Below the pieces are notes generated by a model. It was not told where the DNA came from, did no database searches, and saw nothing but the letters and a program-made list of their open reading frames with translations. This document shows positions 10,736 through 19,971 of a stretch of DNA of 64,000 bases, piece by piece. Numbering within the stretch: position 1 is the first letter of the stretch; every line of letters starts with the position of its first letter. The position numbers and the translations under genes are program-made. Source of the DNA: Fructobacillus durionis (GTDB taxonomy: Bacteria > Bacillota > Bacilli > Lactobacillales > Lactobacillaceae); contig NZ_FOLI01000001.1 in NCBI RefSeq assembly GCF_900112405.1, forward strand, positions 62,001 through 126,000. Reading direction: 5' to 3'.

Positions 10736-10898
10736 GGTGGAAATATGATATTGTCTTCTCTTCGAAAAGACTTTTTTATAGAAGAAAAGAAAGGTATAAT
10801 TAAATTTATATTGCACTTTTACCGCTATACAGTCCCGTTGTTCCATGATATACTTAAATGTCTGTTACACGATTGAATAAAAGGAGAGAGACCGGTTC

Positions 10899-12218
10899 AT
10901 GGCATTTGTTGATCAAGCACAAGTTGAATTAAAAGCCGGCAAGGGTGGCGATGGAATCGTCTCCTTCCGACATGAAAAGTTCGTCGCCATGGGCGGTCCC
11001 TTTGGTGGGGACGGCGGCCATGGTGGTTCGATTATCCTAAAGGTAGACGAAGGTCTACGTACTTTGATGGATTTCCGTTATAACCGTCACTTTAAGGCAC
11101 AGTCTGGTGGAAAAGGTGGTACGAAGGGGATGACAGGGGCTTCTGCGGAAGACCGTATCATTTCTGTTCCGCAAGGAACCATCGTTTCGGATGCCGATAC
11201 CGGTGAAGTTTTGGGTGACATGGTGCACGAAGGGCAAACCCTTTTGGTTGCCCGCGGTGGCCGTGGTGGCCGTGGAAACATTCACTTTGCCACACCTGCC
11301 AACCCAGCTCCTGAATTGTCTGAAAACGGTGAGCCTGGTCAAGTCCGTCGCATCAAGTTGGAATTGCGTGTTCTTGCTGATGTTGGATTGGTTGGATTCC
11401 CATCGGCTGGTAAGTCAACTTTGCTTTCCGTTGTTTCAAACGCTAAGCCAAAGATTGCCGCTTACCACTTTACGACGATTAACCCAAACATCGGAATGGT
11501 TCGCCTTTCAGACGACCGCGACTTTGTTATGGCCGATTTGCCAGGGTTGATTGAAGGAGCTTCTGAAGGTGTTGGACTTGGATTCCAATTCTTGCGCCAC
11601 GTTGAACGTACCCGTGTTATCTTGCACCTTGTCGATATGTCAGGTATCGAAGGGCAGGATCCTTACACGCAGTATCGTAAGATTTTGACTGAATTAGAGC
11701 AGTATGACCCAACAATCTTGGAACGTCCACAAATCGTTGTGGGTACCAAGATGGACATGCCTGATTCACAAGAGAACTACGAAAAGTTTGTTTCTGAAGT
11801 GAAGGCCGATTCTGGATTGAAGTTTGAACCAGAAATTATGGCGATTTCAGCGGTTACACACAAGGGTGTTGATGACTTGCTTCGCGCAACGGCCGACATG
11901 CTTGATAAGGCACCGGTTCCTGAATCATACAAGGTTGAGGAAGAAACGGACGCTGAAGCAAAGCTTTATAAGTTCGAAGAAGAACAGGCTGAAGTATCCG
12001 TTGATTGGGATGCTGAACTTGATTGCTGGATTATTTCTGGCCCTGAAGTTGAAAAGCTTGCCGCAATGACAAACTTGCAGCGTGAAGCAACGATTATGCG
12101 TTTTGCACGCCAGTTGCGTCATATGGGTGTTGATGACAAGCTCCGCGAAGCGGGTGCTAAGGACGGCGATGACGTTCGTATTAATAACTCAAACTTTATT
12201 TTCGAATATTCTGATTAA
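10899..12218 (+). CDS. obg: GTPase Obg (ribosome assembly)
   Basis: Essential GTPase that binds the 50S subunit during maturation and links growth to GTP/ppGpp. The 439-residue protein has three parts: the glycine-rich Obg fold (residues 1-158, many GGxGG repeats), the G domain with P-loop GFPSAGKST near 168 and switch DLPGLIEGA near 214, and the Gram-positive OCT domain at about 360-435. AGGAGAG precedes ATG 10899. Monocistronic with its own terminator. Confidence 0.96.
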   Translation: MAFVDQAQVELKAGKGGDGIVSFRHEKFVAMGGPFGGDGGHGGSIILKVDEGLRTLMDFRYNRHFKAQSGGKGGTKGMTGASAEDRIISVPQGTIVSDADTGEVLGDMVHEGQTLLVARGGRGGRGNIHFATPANPAPELSENGEPGQVRRIKLELRVLADVGLVGFPSAGKSTLLSVVSNAKPKIAAYHFTTINPNIGMVRLSDDRDFVMADLPGLIEGASEGVGLGFQFLRHVERTRVILHLVDMSGIEGQDPYTQYRKILTELEQYDPTILERPQIVVGTKMDMPDSQENYEKFVSEVKADSGLKFEPEIMAISAVTHKGVDDLLRATADMLDKAPVPESYKVEEETDAEAKLYKFEEEQAEVSVDWDAELDCWIISGPEVEKLAAMTNLQREATIMRFARQLRHMGVDDKLREAGAKDGDDVRINNSNFIFEYSD

Positions 12219-12246
12219 AAAAGACCTGGGCGACCAGGTCTTTTTC
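12219..12246 (+). terminator. Terminator after obg
   Basis: AAGACCTGG, loop, CCAGGTCTT, then T-run. Confidence 0.88.
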
Positions 12247-12350
12247 ATCAGGGTGAGTGTCAAAAGGAATCGATTGATTTGTTATTCGATAAGCCAATAT
12301 CACCTGCTATAATAAATATTAGATAACTAGACCAACTAGTGGAGAAACAT

Positions 12351-13694
12351 ATGATTTTACCTGAATTACAAGAAGAATTTGATAAGCATTTTCAAGAAAA
12401 AACGGCTATCCAAGCGGCACTCTTTGACCGCTTAGCTGATGGTGAATCCGTCTTTGGTTTGGCGCCAACGGGTTCTGGAAAGACCTTGGCCTTTGCCTTG
12501 CCATTGCTATCCCGTCTTGATTTAGCAAAGAAGGGGCACCAACTCTTAATCCTGGCTCCTTCACAGGAATTAGGGGCCCAATTAGCACAAGTGATTCGTC
12601 CTTATGCTGCCTTGATTGGTGTCAAAGTCGCGGCCCTAATCGGCGGCGCAAACGGAAAGCGCCAAGCTGACAAGTTGAAGAAGGAAAAGCCAGCCGTTGT
12701 GGTTGGAACTTTGGGCCGTATCCAGACCATGATTGATGGGAAGGCCTTGAAGACGAATCACTTCACGATGTTGGTTGTCGATGAGGCGGATGCGACTTTG
12801 ACAGAGGAACACGCGGCGGAGTTGGAGAAACTAGCGGATAACTTACCAAACTTGCAGCAGGTTTCTTTGTTCTCAGCTACCTCCGGGGTTGATTTAGCCT
12901 GGGTTGAACGACTCTTTGGGCAATCGGTTAAGCCAGTTTCTGTTGGCCAGCGTTCACCAGAAACCATTGATCACACTTTCCTTCACGTGGATGGCCGTGC
13001 CAATCATAAGGTCTTGATTGAATTGGCTCGTCGTCACGTGCAAGCTTTGGTCTTCTTTAACTCGATTAACGCCTTGGTTGCTGCACAGGCTGCCTTGCGC
13101 CATGAGCACGCTTCTGTGATGTCGGTTGGAAACAACGAGAAGTCCCATTTGAAGCGGGCAGATGCCTTGCAGGCCTTTAAGAAGGGTAAGTTGGACTTGC
13201 TCTTGGCAACGGACGTTGCTGGCCGTGGATTGGATATTACGGGATTGCCACTGGTGGTTAACGCTCAGGTTCCACGGAACTTAACGACATACTTGCACCG
13301 TTCTGGCCGTACCGGTCGTGCTGGTCAACGTGGCCAGGTCTTGACGCTTGGAAACGATCATGATATTCGAATGCTGAAGCAGTATTTGCCGGATGAATTG
13401 GAATTGAAGAAGTTTTCATGGGAATCGGTTGCCGATAAGAAAAGGTCAGTTGCGCCAGTCGTTTCTGATGAACCGGCTGCTGTGTCCATTGCGTCGACAA
13501 AACGAGTGAAGTCAGCTACGCCTAAAGCCGCTGACTCGGACTCTGTTAAGAAGCCTGGACAGGGTTATGCAGCTCGAAAGGCAGCGCAACGCAAGCAAGA
13601 AGACCCAAAGACTTTGAAAAAGGCGAAGCAAAAGCACCAGGCTCGTAAAAAGAAGAATAAGGGAAAGCCAAAGTGGGCTCAGAAACGAGATTAA
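12351..13694 (+). CDS. DEAD-box ATP-dependent RNA helicase
   Basis: Unwinds structured RNA, probably in ribosome assembly or mRNA turnover. The 447-residue protein shows APTGSGKT (motif I, near 41), VVDEAD (motif II), SAT (motif III) and HRSGRTGRAGQRG (motif VI), then a long lysine/arginine-rich, low-complexity tail from about residue 355 that likely binds RNA. ATG 12351 is chosen over an in-frame GTG at 12339 because GTGGAGAA is the ribosome site. It is shorter in the Q-motif region than CshA, so I do not assign a symbol; it may be a CshB- or YfmL-like paralogue. Confidence 0.88.
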   Translation: MILPELQEEFDKHFQEKTAIQAALFDRLADGESVFGLAPTGSGKTLAFALPLLSRLDLAKKGHQLLILAPSQELGAQLAQVIRPYAALIGVKVAALIGGANGKRQADKLKKEKPAVVVGTLGRIQTMIDGKALKTNHFTMLVVDEADATLTEEHAAELEKLADNLPNLQQVSLFSATSGVDLAWVERLFGQSVKPVSVGQRSPETIDHTFLHVDGRANHKVLIELARRHVQALVFFNSINALVAAQAALRHEHASVMSVGNNEKSHLKRADALQAFKKGKLDLLLATDVAGRGLDITGLPLVVNAQVPRNLTTYLHRSGRTGRAGQRGQVLTLGNDHDIRMLKQYLPDELELKKFSWESVADKKRSVAPVVSDEPAAVSIASTKRVKSATPKAADSDSVKKPGQGYAARKAAQRKQEDPKTLKKAKQKHQARKKKNKGKPKWAQKRD

Positions 13695-13727
13695 TTTTTT
13701 CTGATTGTTCATTTGGAGAGGCTAATA

Positions 13728-14021
13728 ATGAATAATAAATTACACGATCGTATTAAAAAAGATTATGAAGGCGGCCTCTATAGTCGTAACTATGACTACA
13801 AAACGGAATCAAATGTCTATGGCCAAAACACTCTAAAGGAGTTACGTGCTGACTATGCTTCTGGTGCACAGAAATTCCGGGAGGATTTACGGAACGGCCA
13901 TGTCCGCCATTGGCATACCTTTCCATTATTACGTGTGGCTAACCGTTTGATTGGTGGTCGTATGCAAGAAACGATTGATTTTATTCGTGGTTATAAGGAT
14001 GAGGCGAAGAAACCTCATTAA
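13728..14021 (+). CDS. Conserved small protein of unknown function
   Basis: A 97-residue, soluble, basic protein rich in Tyr, Arg and Asp (KDYEGGLYSRNYDY near the start, IDFIRGYKDEAKK at the end). No domain recognised. ATG 13728 follows TTGGAGAGG by eight bases; the longer frame from 13713 would start inside that site. It lies 33 bases after the helicase and shares the terminator downstream, so it may be co-transcribed with it. Confidence 0.7.
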   Translation: MNNKLHDRIKKDYEGGLYSRNYDYKTESNVYGQNTLKELRADYASGAQKFREDLRNGHVRHWHTFPLLRVANRLIGGRMQETIDFIRGYKDEAKKPH

Positions 14022-14023
14022 TA

Positions 14024-14055
14024 AAAAAGCAGCAACCAAAAGGTTGCTGCTTTTT
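14024..14055. terminator. Bidirectional terminator
   Basis: AAAAAAGCAGCAACC / GGTTGCTGCTTTTT with loop AAAA. Serves the 13728 gene on plus and the 14063 permease on minus. Confidence 0.9.
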
Positions 14056-14062
14056 GTGTGCA

Positions 14063-15355
14063 TTATTGTTTTGCTTGATGCTTTGTTAAGAAGTAGAAAG
14101 GAACGGCTAGAATGAGTGCGCCTAATCCCCAAATGAGGTTCTTGCTTTCGACGTGGAAGAGTAACCAGAAAGAGGCAAGAAGTGCCAAAATTGGAATGAC
14201 AGGACCGAATGGGATGCGGAATGCTTTATCAGAGCGGGCCATCGTTTTACGAAAGACGAGTACGGCAATGATAGTTGGAATGAATTGCGCAAAACGGGAA
14301 ACGGCAGAAATTTGTGCTAGGACTGCAAATGACCCTGAGTAGGCAATCAATAGTGAAATGCTTGATGAAACGAGAATCGCTGCAAAGGGAGCATTGCGAC
14401 GGTTACGCTTTGCTAGAAAGGATGGCATCATCTTGTTTTCGGCAAGTGCCAGCCCTGAGCGAGGGGAAACGAAGGAAGAGGCTAAGCAGATTCCTCCAAT
14501 CGAAACGATTGTTCCGAAGGAAATGATATTGGCCCCAAAGTTTCCAGCTACAGCCTGGAAGGTATCCTTTAGTGGAACGGTTGATGTGGCTAGCTTATCA
14601 CCCAGCACACCAATCGATGTCACCATGACTAAGATATAGACGACAACGACGGTACCAAGAGAAATGAGAAGGGCTTTTGGTAGGTTCTTTTGAACGTCCT
14701 TCATGTCTCCGGCGGTAATTACCACACGTTCAAAACCAGAGAAGATGTAGAAGAGGGTAATGGCCGCTGTGGCAAAGTTTGGAATCGTGGTGAGTTTTTC
14801 AACAAAGAATGGATCGAAGTGAGTTGGCTTGATGAAGAATAGTCCGACAATAATCACCAAGAAGATGGGTACTAGTTTTCCAACGGTAACCACGTTTGAA
14901 ATGATGGTGGTTAAACGTACACCCGAAAGGTTTAAGCAGACTAGGCAGAGGTATAGAACCGTAATGATAATGTTTTTACTAGTACTGTCCGCTAAAGCAG
15001 GAAAGATACCACCAAGTGCTGTTGCAAAGGCCGTGTACATCGTTGCTTCAGCGATAATCCAAATTGCCCATGTAACGAAGCCAACTTCATAGCCGACAAA
15101 GTGGCCAAAGGCCTCACGGGCGTATACATAGGCACCGCCAGTTTCCTTGAAGTAGGAAGCACATTCGGCAAAACACATGGCGATGAAGAAGGCTAAGCAG
15201 CCGTCAAAGAGTAAGACTAAAATACTGGCCGGTCCGAAAAGGCGCATCCCAGTGGAAGGAAGTAAAAAGATACCTGATCCAATAATAGCGTTAATTCCAA
15301 AGAGTATGAGGCTGATGAAGCCCATTTTTTGTGTGCTTTTCTTTAGTTTTGGCAT
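14063..15355 (-). CDS. APC-family amino acid permease
   Basis: A 430-residue, 12-helix transporter. The first helix carries the APC glycine motif INAIIGSGIFLLPS (about residues 20-33) and helix 3 has YVYAREAFGHFVGYE. It likely exchanges or imports an amino acid by proton symport; substrate unknown. It is about 80 percent alike by eye to the frameshifted permease just upstream on the same strand, so the two arose by tandem duplication. It has its own strong promoter (15428-15456) and its own terminator, so it is independent of the neighbouring broken copy and could supply its function. Confidence 0.88.
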   Translation of the reverse strand: MPKLKKSTQKMGFISLILFGINAIIGSGIFLLPSTGMRLFGPASILVLLFDGCLAFFIAMCFAECASYFKETGGAYVYAREAFGHFVGYEVGFVTWAIWIIAEATMYTAFATALGGIFPALADSTSKNIIITVLYLCLVCLNLSGVRLTTIISNVVTVGKLVPIFLVIIVGLFFIKPTHFDPFFVEKLTTIPNFATAAITLFYIFSGFERVVITAGDMKDVQKNLPKALLISLGTVVVVYILVMVTSIGVLGDKLATSTVPLKDTFQAVAGNFGANIISFGTIVSIGGICLASSFVSPRSGLALAENKMMPSFLAKRNRRNAPFAAILVSSSISLLIAYSGSFAVLAQISAVSRFAQFIPTIIAVLVFRKTMARSDKAFRIPFGPVIPILALLASFWLLFHVESKNLIWGLGALILAVPFYFLTKHQAKQ

Positions 15356-15427
15356 GAAATGAACTTTCTGTGGTTGGGCCTTTGGACTCCAGGCAGTTTA
15401 AAGTAAATAATGTATTAGACTTTTCTA

Positions 15428-15456
15428 ATGATACGAGTCGAAAGCCCTACTGTCAA
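15428..15456 (-). promoter_or_regulatory. Promoter of the 14063-15355 permease
   Basis: Minus-strand TTGACA, 17-base spacer, TATCAT. Leader of about 65 bases to the start codon. Confidence 0.75.
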
Positions 15457-15496
15457 TGAATTTTATTAATATTTTTATTCTTTTTAAATATTTAAA

Positions 15497-15536
15497 CAAA
15501 AAGTCCTGTAAGCACTTTGACTTACAGGACTAAAAA
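15497..15536 (-). terminator. Terminator after the frameshifted permease
   Basis: AGTCCTGTAAG / CTTACAGGACT, 11-bp perfect stem; T5 on the minus strand. Confidence 0.88.
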
Positions 15537-15541
15537 TTAAA

Positions 15542-16835
15542 TTATGCTTCATGATGATGCTTTGTAAGGAAGTAGAATGGGACAGCGACAACAAGTGCGC
15601 CTAGACCCCATGCTAAGCTTTTTACGTCGACGTGCCAAAGCAACCAGCCTGAAACAACGAGAGCTAGAAGCGGGATGGCTGGACCAAAGGGTACGTGGAA
15701 TGAGTGCTCCACGCCCTTCTTGGTCTTACGAAAAACCAAGACGGCAATGATGGTTGGAATAAATTGGGCGAAGCGGGAAACGGCAGAAATCTGTGCCAAA
15801 ACCGCAAATGAACCAGAGAAAGCAATGAACAGAGAGACCGTTGATGAAGCGATGATGGCCACAACCGGTGCATCGTGCTTGTTCTTCTTAGCCAAAATGG
15901 CGGGCATCATTTTACTTTCAGCCAGGGCAACACCGGAACGTGGTGTGATAAAGGAAGAGGCCACACAGATACCACCAATGGAAAGGAGGGTACCAAATGA
16001 AATGAGGTTAGCACCGAAGTTTCCAGCAATCACTTGGAAAGTGTCTTTCAGTGGAACCGTTGATGTTGCTAGCTTATCGCCAAGGACACCAATGGAAACG
16101 GTCATTACTAATGCGTAGATGACAACGACGGTACCAAGCGAAATGAGAAGGGCCCGTGGTAAGTTTTTCTTTACGTTTTCCATTTCACCGGCGGTAATGA
16201 CAATGGCCTCAAAGCCGGTAAAAATGTAGAAGAGCGTAATGGCCGCAGCGGCAAAGTGTGGTGTTGTCGTTAACTTTTCGACAAAGAATGGATCAAAGTG
16301 GCTGGGTTTGATGAAGAACAATCCGCAGATAATAATTAAGAAGATTGGTACGAGCTTTCCAACGGTTACAATGTTTGACACCATTGTGGTTAGGCGAACA
16401 CCGGCAATGTTTAACAGAGCCAGGCTAACAAAGAGGATGGTGATAATAATGTTTTTGGCAAGTGGTGTTGCTAAGGAGGGGAAGGTACCGCCTAAGGCCG
16501 TAGCAAAAGCGACATACATTGTTGCTTCAGCAATGATACGAATGGCCCAGGTAACAAAACCGACCTCGTAACCAATGAAGTTACCAAAAGCTTCCTTGGC
16601 ATAAATATAGGGCGCCACCCGTTTGCTTAAAGTAAGAGGCACATTCGGCAAAACACATGGCAATTAAGAAGGCTAAGGCACCGTCAAACAGTAAGACGAG
16701 GATACTTGCCGGGCCAAATAGCTTCATACCAGATGATGGTAGTAAGAAAATACCCGATCCAATAATAGCGTTGATTCCGAAGAGAATCAGGCTAAAAAAG
16801 CCCATCTTTTGAACAGTTGTGGTCTTATTTTGCAT
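15542..16835 (-). pseudogene. APC-family permease, +1 frameshift
   Basis: Two overlapping frames make one 12-helix permease matching its downstream paralogue end to end. The N-terminal part (from 16835) reads through MGFFSLILFGINAIIGSGIF to ECASYFKQTGGA, then goes out of frame; the rest (YIYAKEAFGNFIGYE onward to 15542) is in another frame. Comparison with the intact copy puts the fault at one extra C on the coding strand, in the GGG run at 16610-16612. It overlaps the upstream amidotransferase stop by 11 bases, so the pair were translationally coupled. Either a recent pseudogene or an assembly/sequencing error; no further damage is seen, which argues for recency. Confidence 0.85.
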
Positions 16836-17553
16836 TCATTTTCTCCTGGACAATTTCGAAGAAGTGTTCAAAAAGGTTCTTTTCCTCTGGCATTGATTCC
16901 CAGAGATTTTCAGGGTGCCACTGAACGGCAAAAACACCGTCTTCTTGGCTTTCAATGGCTTCTGGAATACCGTCTTTGGCCTTTGCGACAACGCGTAGCC
17001 CCTTGCCAATCCTTTTCAAGCCCTGGTGGTGGCGGGAATTGACTTTGGCTTCTTTACCGAAAACTGGAGCCAAGAATGAGTCATCCTCGATTGCTACGGT
17101 ATGAACGGGTAAGAACCCGCGGGCAGCTTGGCTATGCTGCAAAGGCTCTTGTTCGTATTGGCTGGTGAGGTCTTGGTAGACGTTTCCACCGTAGTAAATG
17201 TTAATCAGCTGAGCGCCACGGCAAATGCCAAGAACGGGCTTGCCCGCCTTCCTTGCTTCGTCAATGATAGCGTATTCGAAGTCATCACGGGCGGGGTAGG
17301 TCGTTCCAATTTTAGCATGGGGTTCTTCACCGTAAAGTAGCGGTGAAACGTCTGGGCCGCCAGGGATGATGACTGCATCAACCATGTCGACGTAGTCCTT
17401 GGCCATTTTCTTTTTGGCAATGGGGAAGGCAACGGGAACGTGGTTAAAGTCCATCATCACATCGACCAATGGCTTAGGTACGAAGCTGGCCAACTGTAGG
17501 TTGATAATGTCAGTTTCTAAAAGGTTAACGTCACAGGTAATACCGATTTTCAT
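16825..17553 (-). CDS. Class I glutamine amidotransferase, gamma-glutamyl-GABA hydrolase-like (peptidase C26)
   Basis: A 242-residue cytoplasmic hydrolase of the PuuD/C26 family, which cleaves gamma-glutamyl amides. The catalytic triad is visible: nucleophile Cys111 in GICRGAQ, His213 and Glu215 in QWHPE; GGPDVSP near residue 66 forms the oxyanion region. The gene overlaps the following amino acid permease by 11 bases, suggesting the permease brings in a substrate or removes a product. In this strain that permease is frameshifted. The Shine-Dalgarno is weak (GAGAAAA). Exact substrate is unknown. Confidence 0.88.
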   Translation of the reverse strand: MKIGITCDVNLLETDIINLQLASFVPKPLVDVMMDFNHVPVAFPIAKKKMAKDYVDMVDAVIIPGGPDVSPLLYGEEPHAKIGTTYPARDDFEYAIIDEARKAGKPVLGICRGAQLINIYYGGNVYQDLTSQYEQEPLQHSQAARGFLPVHTVAIEDDSFLAPVFGKEAKVNSRHHQGLKRIGKGLRVVAKAKDGIPEAIESQEDGVFAVQWHPENLWESMPEEKNLFEHFFEIVQEKMNAK

Positions 17554-17824
17554 AGGGTTTTCTCAACTTATCTTTTTATTTCGTTTCATTAAATGAATTA
17601 CTGAAGCGATAAATTATTAGTATTTTTAGTATAGAACAAACTTGGTTGTTTCAAAATATTAATTAAAAGAATATCTGGAAAAGGGGAGAAATGCCGCATT
17701 CTTTATTAATAGATTAAAAATAAGGTGTTGTCTTCTTTCTAATACGAAAAGCAGCCGGAATCCTATGATAAAATGGAAGAGATATCCTTTATAATGGGTC
17801 CATTAAAAGGTGAAGGAGAGGAAC

Positions 17825-18658
17825 ATGCCAGAGCTACCCGAAGTTGAAACGGTCCGTCGTGGGCTGACTAATTTAGTAAAGGGTGCCATCATCCGCAAGG
17901 TTGAGGTTCCATATCCAAAAGTGGTGACATCTGATTTGACTGAATTTAAATCAGACCTCGTCGGTCGGACAATTGAAAAGATTGACCGTCGCGGAAAGTA
18001 CTTGCTCTTCCGCTTTTCAAATAACCTTACAATGGTGTCACACCTTCGAATGGAAGGACAATATTCAGTGGAACCTGAGGGCGCCCCTCTTCGCAAGCAT
18101 ACCGAGGTTGTTTTTCACCTCGAGGACGAGCGACAGCTCTTTTATAACGATACCCGCCGCTTTGGCCGCATGACGCTGGTTAAGACGGGGGATGAGTTGG
18201 TAACTGTGTCCGGCTTGAAGGATTTAGGGCCTGAACCAACGGAAGAAGATTTAAAGCTTTCTTATTTGAAAGAAATCTTTAACCGGAGTCATCGTATGGT
18301 GAAAACTTTCTTGTTGGACCAGTCAAACATTGCTGGATTAGGAAACATTTACTGTGACGAGGTTCTCTGGATGTCTAAGATTCATCCAGAAACGACGACA
18401 GATAAGTTATCGGACCGTAAGTTGTCTGAATTACGCAAGAATATTATTGCTGAAATTAACCGGGCGACTGCCCACCACGGAACAACGGTCCATTCTTTCT
18501 CCAATATTTTTGGTGAAACGGGCCAGTTCCAAAACGAACTACAAGTATATGGCCGGGCAAAGTTACCCTGTCTACGCTGTGGCACGACTTTGGAAAAAAT
18601 CAAAGTCGGCCAGCGAGGCACGACTTTTTGCCCCAAGTGCCAGGTAAAAAAAGTATAA
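17825..18658 (+). CDS. mutM: Formamidopyrimidine-DNA glycosylase
   Basis: Excises 8-oxoguanine and formamidopyrimidines and nicks the strand. The 277-residue protein begins MPELPEVETVRRGL, giving the catalytic N-terminal proline and Glu after Met removal; it has the helix-two-turn-helix (NIAGLGNIYCDEVLW) and a C-terminal zinc finger, CLRCG and CPKC. I start at ATG 17825 (GAAGGAGAGG upstream), not the in-frame GTG at 17810, because catalysis needs the proline at position 2. A TATAAT lies at 17789-17794. First gene of a run reaching 24463. Confidence 0.96.
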   Translation: MPELPEVETVRRGLTNLVKGAIIRKVEVPYPKVVTSDLTEFKSDLVGRTIEKIDRRGKYLLFRFSNNLTMVSHLRMEGQYSVEPEGAPLRKHTEVVFHLEDERQLFYNDTRRFGRMTLVKTGDELVTVSGLKDLGPEPTEEDLKLSYLKEIFNRSHRMVKTFLLDQSNIAGLGNIYCDEVLWMSKIHPETTTDKLSDRKLSELRKNIIAEINRATAHHGTTVHSFSNIFGETGQFQNELQVYGRAKLPCLRCGTTLEKIKVGQRGTTFCPKCQVKKV

Positions 18659-18670
18659 ATTAAAGGTACT

Positions 18671-19375
18671 ATGACAGAACTTCCAGTGATTTCACGCCGT
18701 CGTGTCAAAATAACGGCTAAAAAACAATTGAAAGAAAACTTTAGAAACGTCCTCAAGGGGACCTGGCCACTCGTGATTTTGCAGATCATTCAGACCTTGT
18801 TAATCTTGGCGACAGCCTATTTGATGTACGCTGGTTATGTCATTTCGCCATCGAATAGCAAGGATGATTTGTATTTGTCCAAGACATTCTTTTCATCATT
18901 AGGGCTTCTGTTAACTTGGTCAGCCAAGTGGGCGGTGATTGACAGCTTCCAGAAGCCTGAGGTGAAGCGGGGATGGTCTTCTGCTCTGCAAGGATTTGCG
19001 CCAAAGCGCTTTTTCCAAGCCTTCTTATTGGCCTTTGTGCAGAAGATTTTGCTCTTCTTCTGGTCATTAGTCATCCTATTGCCAGCCATTATTAAGCGTT
19101 TCTCTTACTCGCAAACATACTATGCTTATAAGATGGATTTACTCTTTGACCGTTCGCAAAAGTCATTGACGGATTACATCACGATCTCCCGTCGTGTGAT
19201 GTCCGGGCGCAAGCGTGAGTTATTTCTACTAGAGTTGTCTTTCATTGGCTGGCACCTACTTGGCATCTTGACGGCAGGTTTAGCCTATATTTTTGTGACA
19301 CCATACATCAACACCTGTCGGGTAGTATACTCAACACAGGTTTTTGCTCAAGCAATTGAAGGAGTTCGAAAATGA
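18671..19375 (+). CDS. DUF975-family integral membrane protein
   Basis: A 234-residue protein with about five membrane helices. It shows the DUF975 pattern: an FSYSQTYYAYK segment, then SRRVMSGRKRELFLLELSF and a C-terminal GILTAGLAYIFVTPYINTC helix. Function of the family is unknown. It lies 12 bases after mutM and its stop overlaps the coaE start by four bases (ATGA), so it sits inside the mutM-coaE operon, an arrangement I would treat as lineage-specific. Confidence 0.82.
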   Translation: MTELPVISRRRVKITAKKQLKENFRNVLKGTWPLVILQIIQTLLILATAYLMYAGYVISPSNSKDDLYLSKTFFSSLGLLLTWSAKWAVIDSFQKPEVKRGWSSALQGFAPKRFFQAFLLAFVQKILLFFWSLVILLPAIIKRFSYSQTYYAYKMDLLFDRSQKSLTDYITISRRVMSGRKRELFLLELSFIGWHLLGILTAGLAYIFVTPYINTCRVVYSTQVFAQAIEGVRK

Positions 19376-19971
19376 GAGTAATCGCGATTACAGGCGGGAT
19401 TGCCTCGGGTAAATCCGCGGTGACCAATCAAATTAGAATGGCGGGGTATCCGGTGGTCGACGCTGACTTGGTTTCACGACAGGTGGTCGAACCGGGTACG
19501 CACACGCTTGAAGAAATTAAGGAGACTTTTGGAGAAGACATTATTAAAAACGGTGTCTTGGACCGGAAATTATTGGGTCAAAAAGTCTTTGGAAACCAGG
19601 CACTGTTAAAGCAGTTAACCAAAATTACCGCACCAGAAATTCAATCTGCGATTCAAGACCAGTTATCCTTTTATAAAATAAAGGGCAAGTCACTGGTCTT
19701 TTGTGCTATTCCGCTTTTCTTCGAACAGCATTATGAAGAAACGGGGTGGTTTGATCAAGTGGTCGTGGTTAGCTCAAATGAACGCACACAGCTCGACCGT
19801 CTGATGGCTCGCGATCATTTAGATGAATGGGAAGCCCAATCACGTATTAAAGCGCAGCTGCCTTTGAAAACGAAAATGGGAAAGGCAGATGTGGTGATAG
19901 AAAACGACGGGACACCCGAAGAACTTGAAGCAAAAGTTGCTCATTATTTAAAGGAAGTGAAGGAGGGGTAA
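19372..19971 (+). CDS. coaE: Dephospho-CoA kinase
   Basis: Phosphorylates dephospho-CoA to CoA, the last step of the pathway. 199 residues, with P-loop GGIASGKS at 8-15, the substrate motif VVDADLVSRQVVEPG, and the LID region DHLDEWEAQSRIKAQ near 145-160. Starts in a four-base ATGA overlap with the previous gene and is followed immediately by dnaB. mutM-coaE-dnaB-dnaI order is widespread in Firmicutes. Confidence 0.95.
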   Translation: MRVIAITGGIASGKSAVTNQIRMAGYPVVDADLVSRQVVEPGTHTLEEIKETFGEDIIKNGVLDRKLLGQKVFGNQALLKQLTKITAPEIQSAIQDQLSFYKIKGKSLVFCAIPLFFEQHYEETGWFDQVVVVSSNERTQLDRLMARDHLDEWEAQSRIKAQLPLKTKMGKADVVIENDGTPEELEAKVAHYLKEVKEG

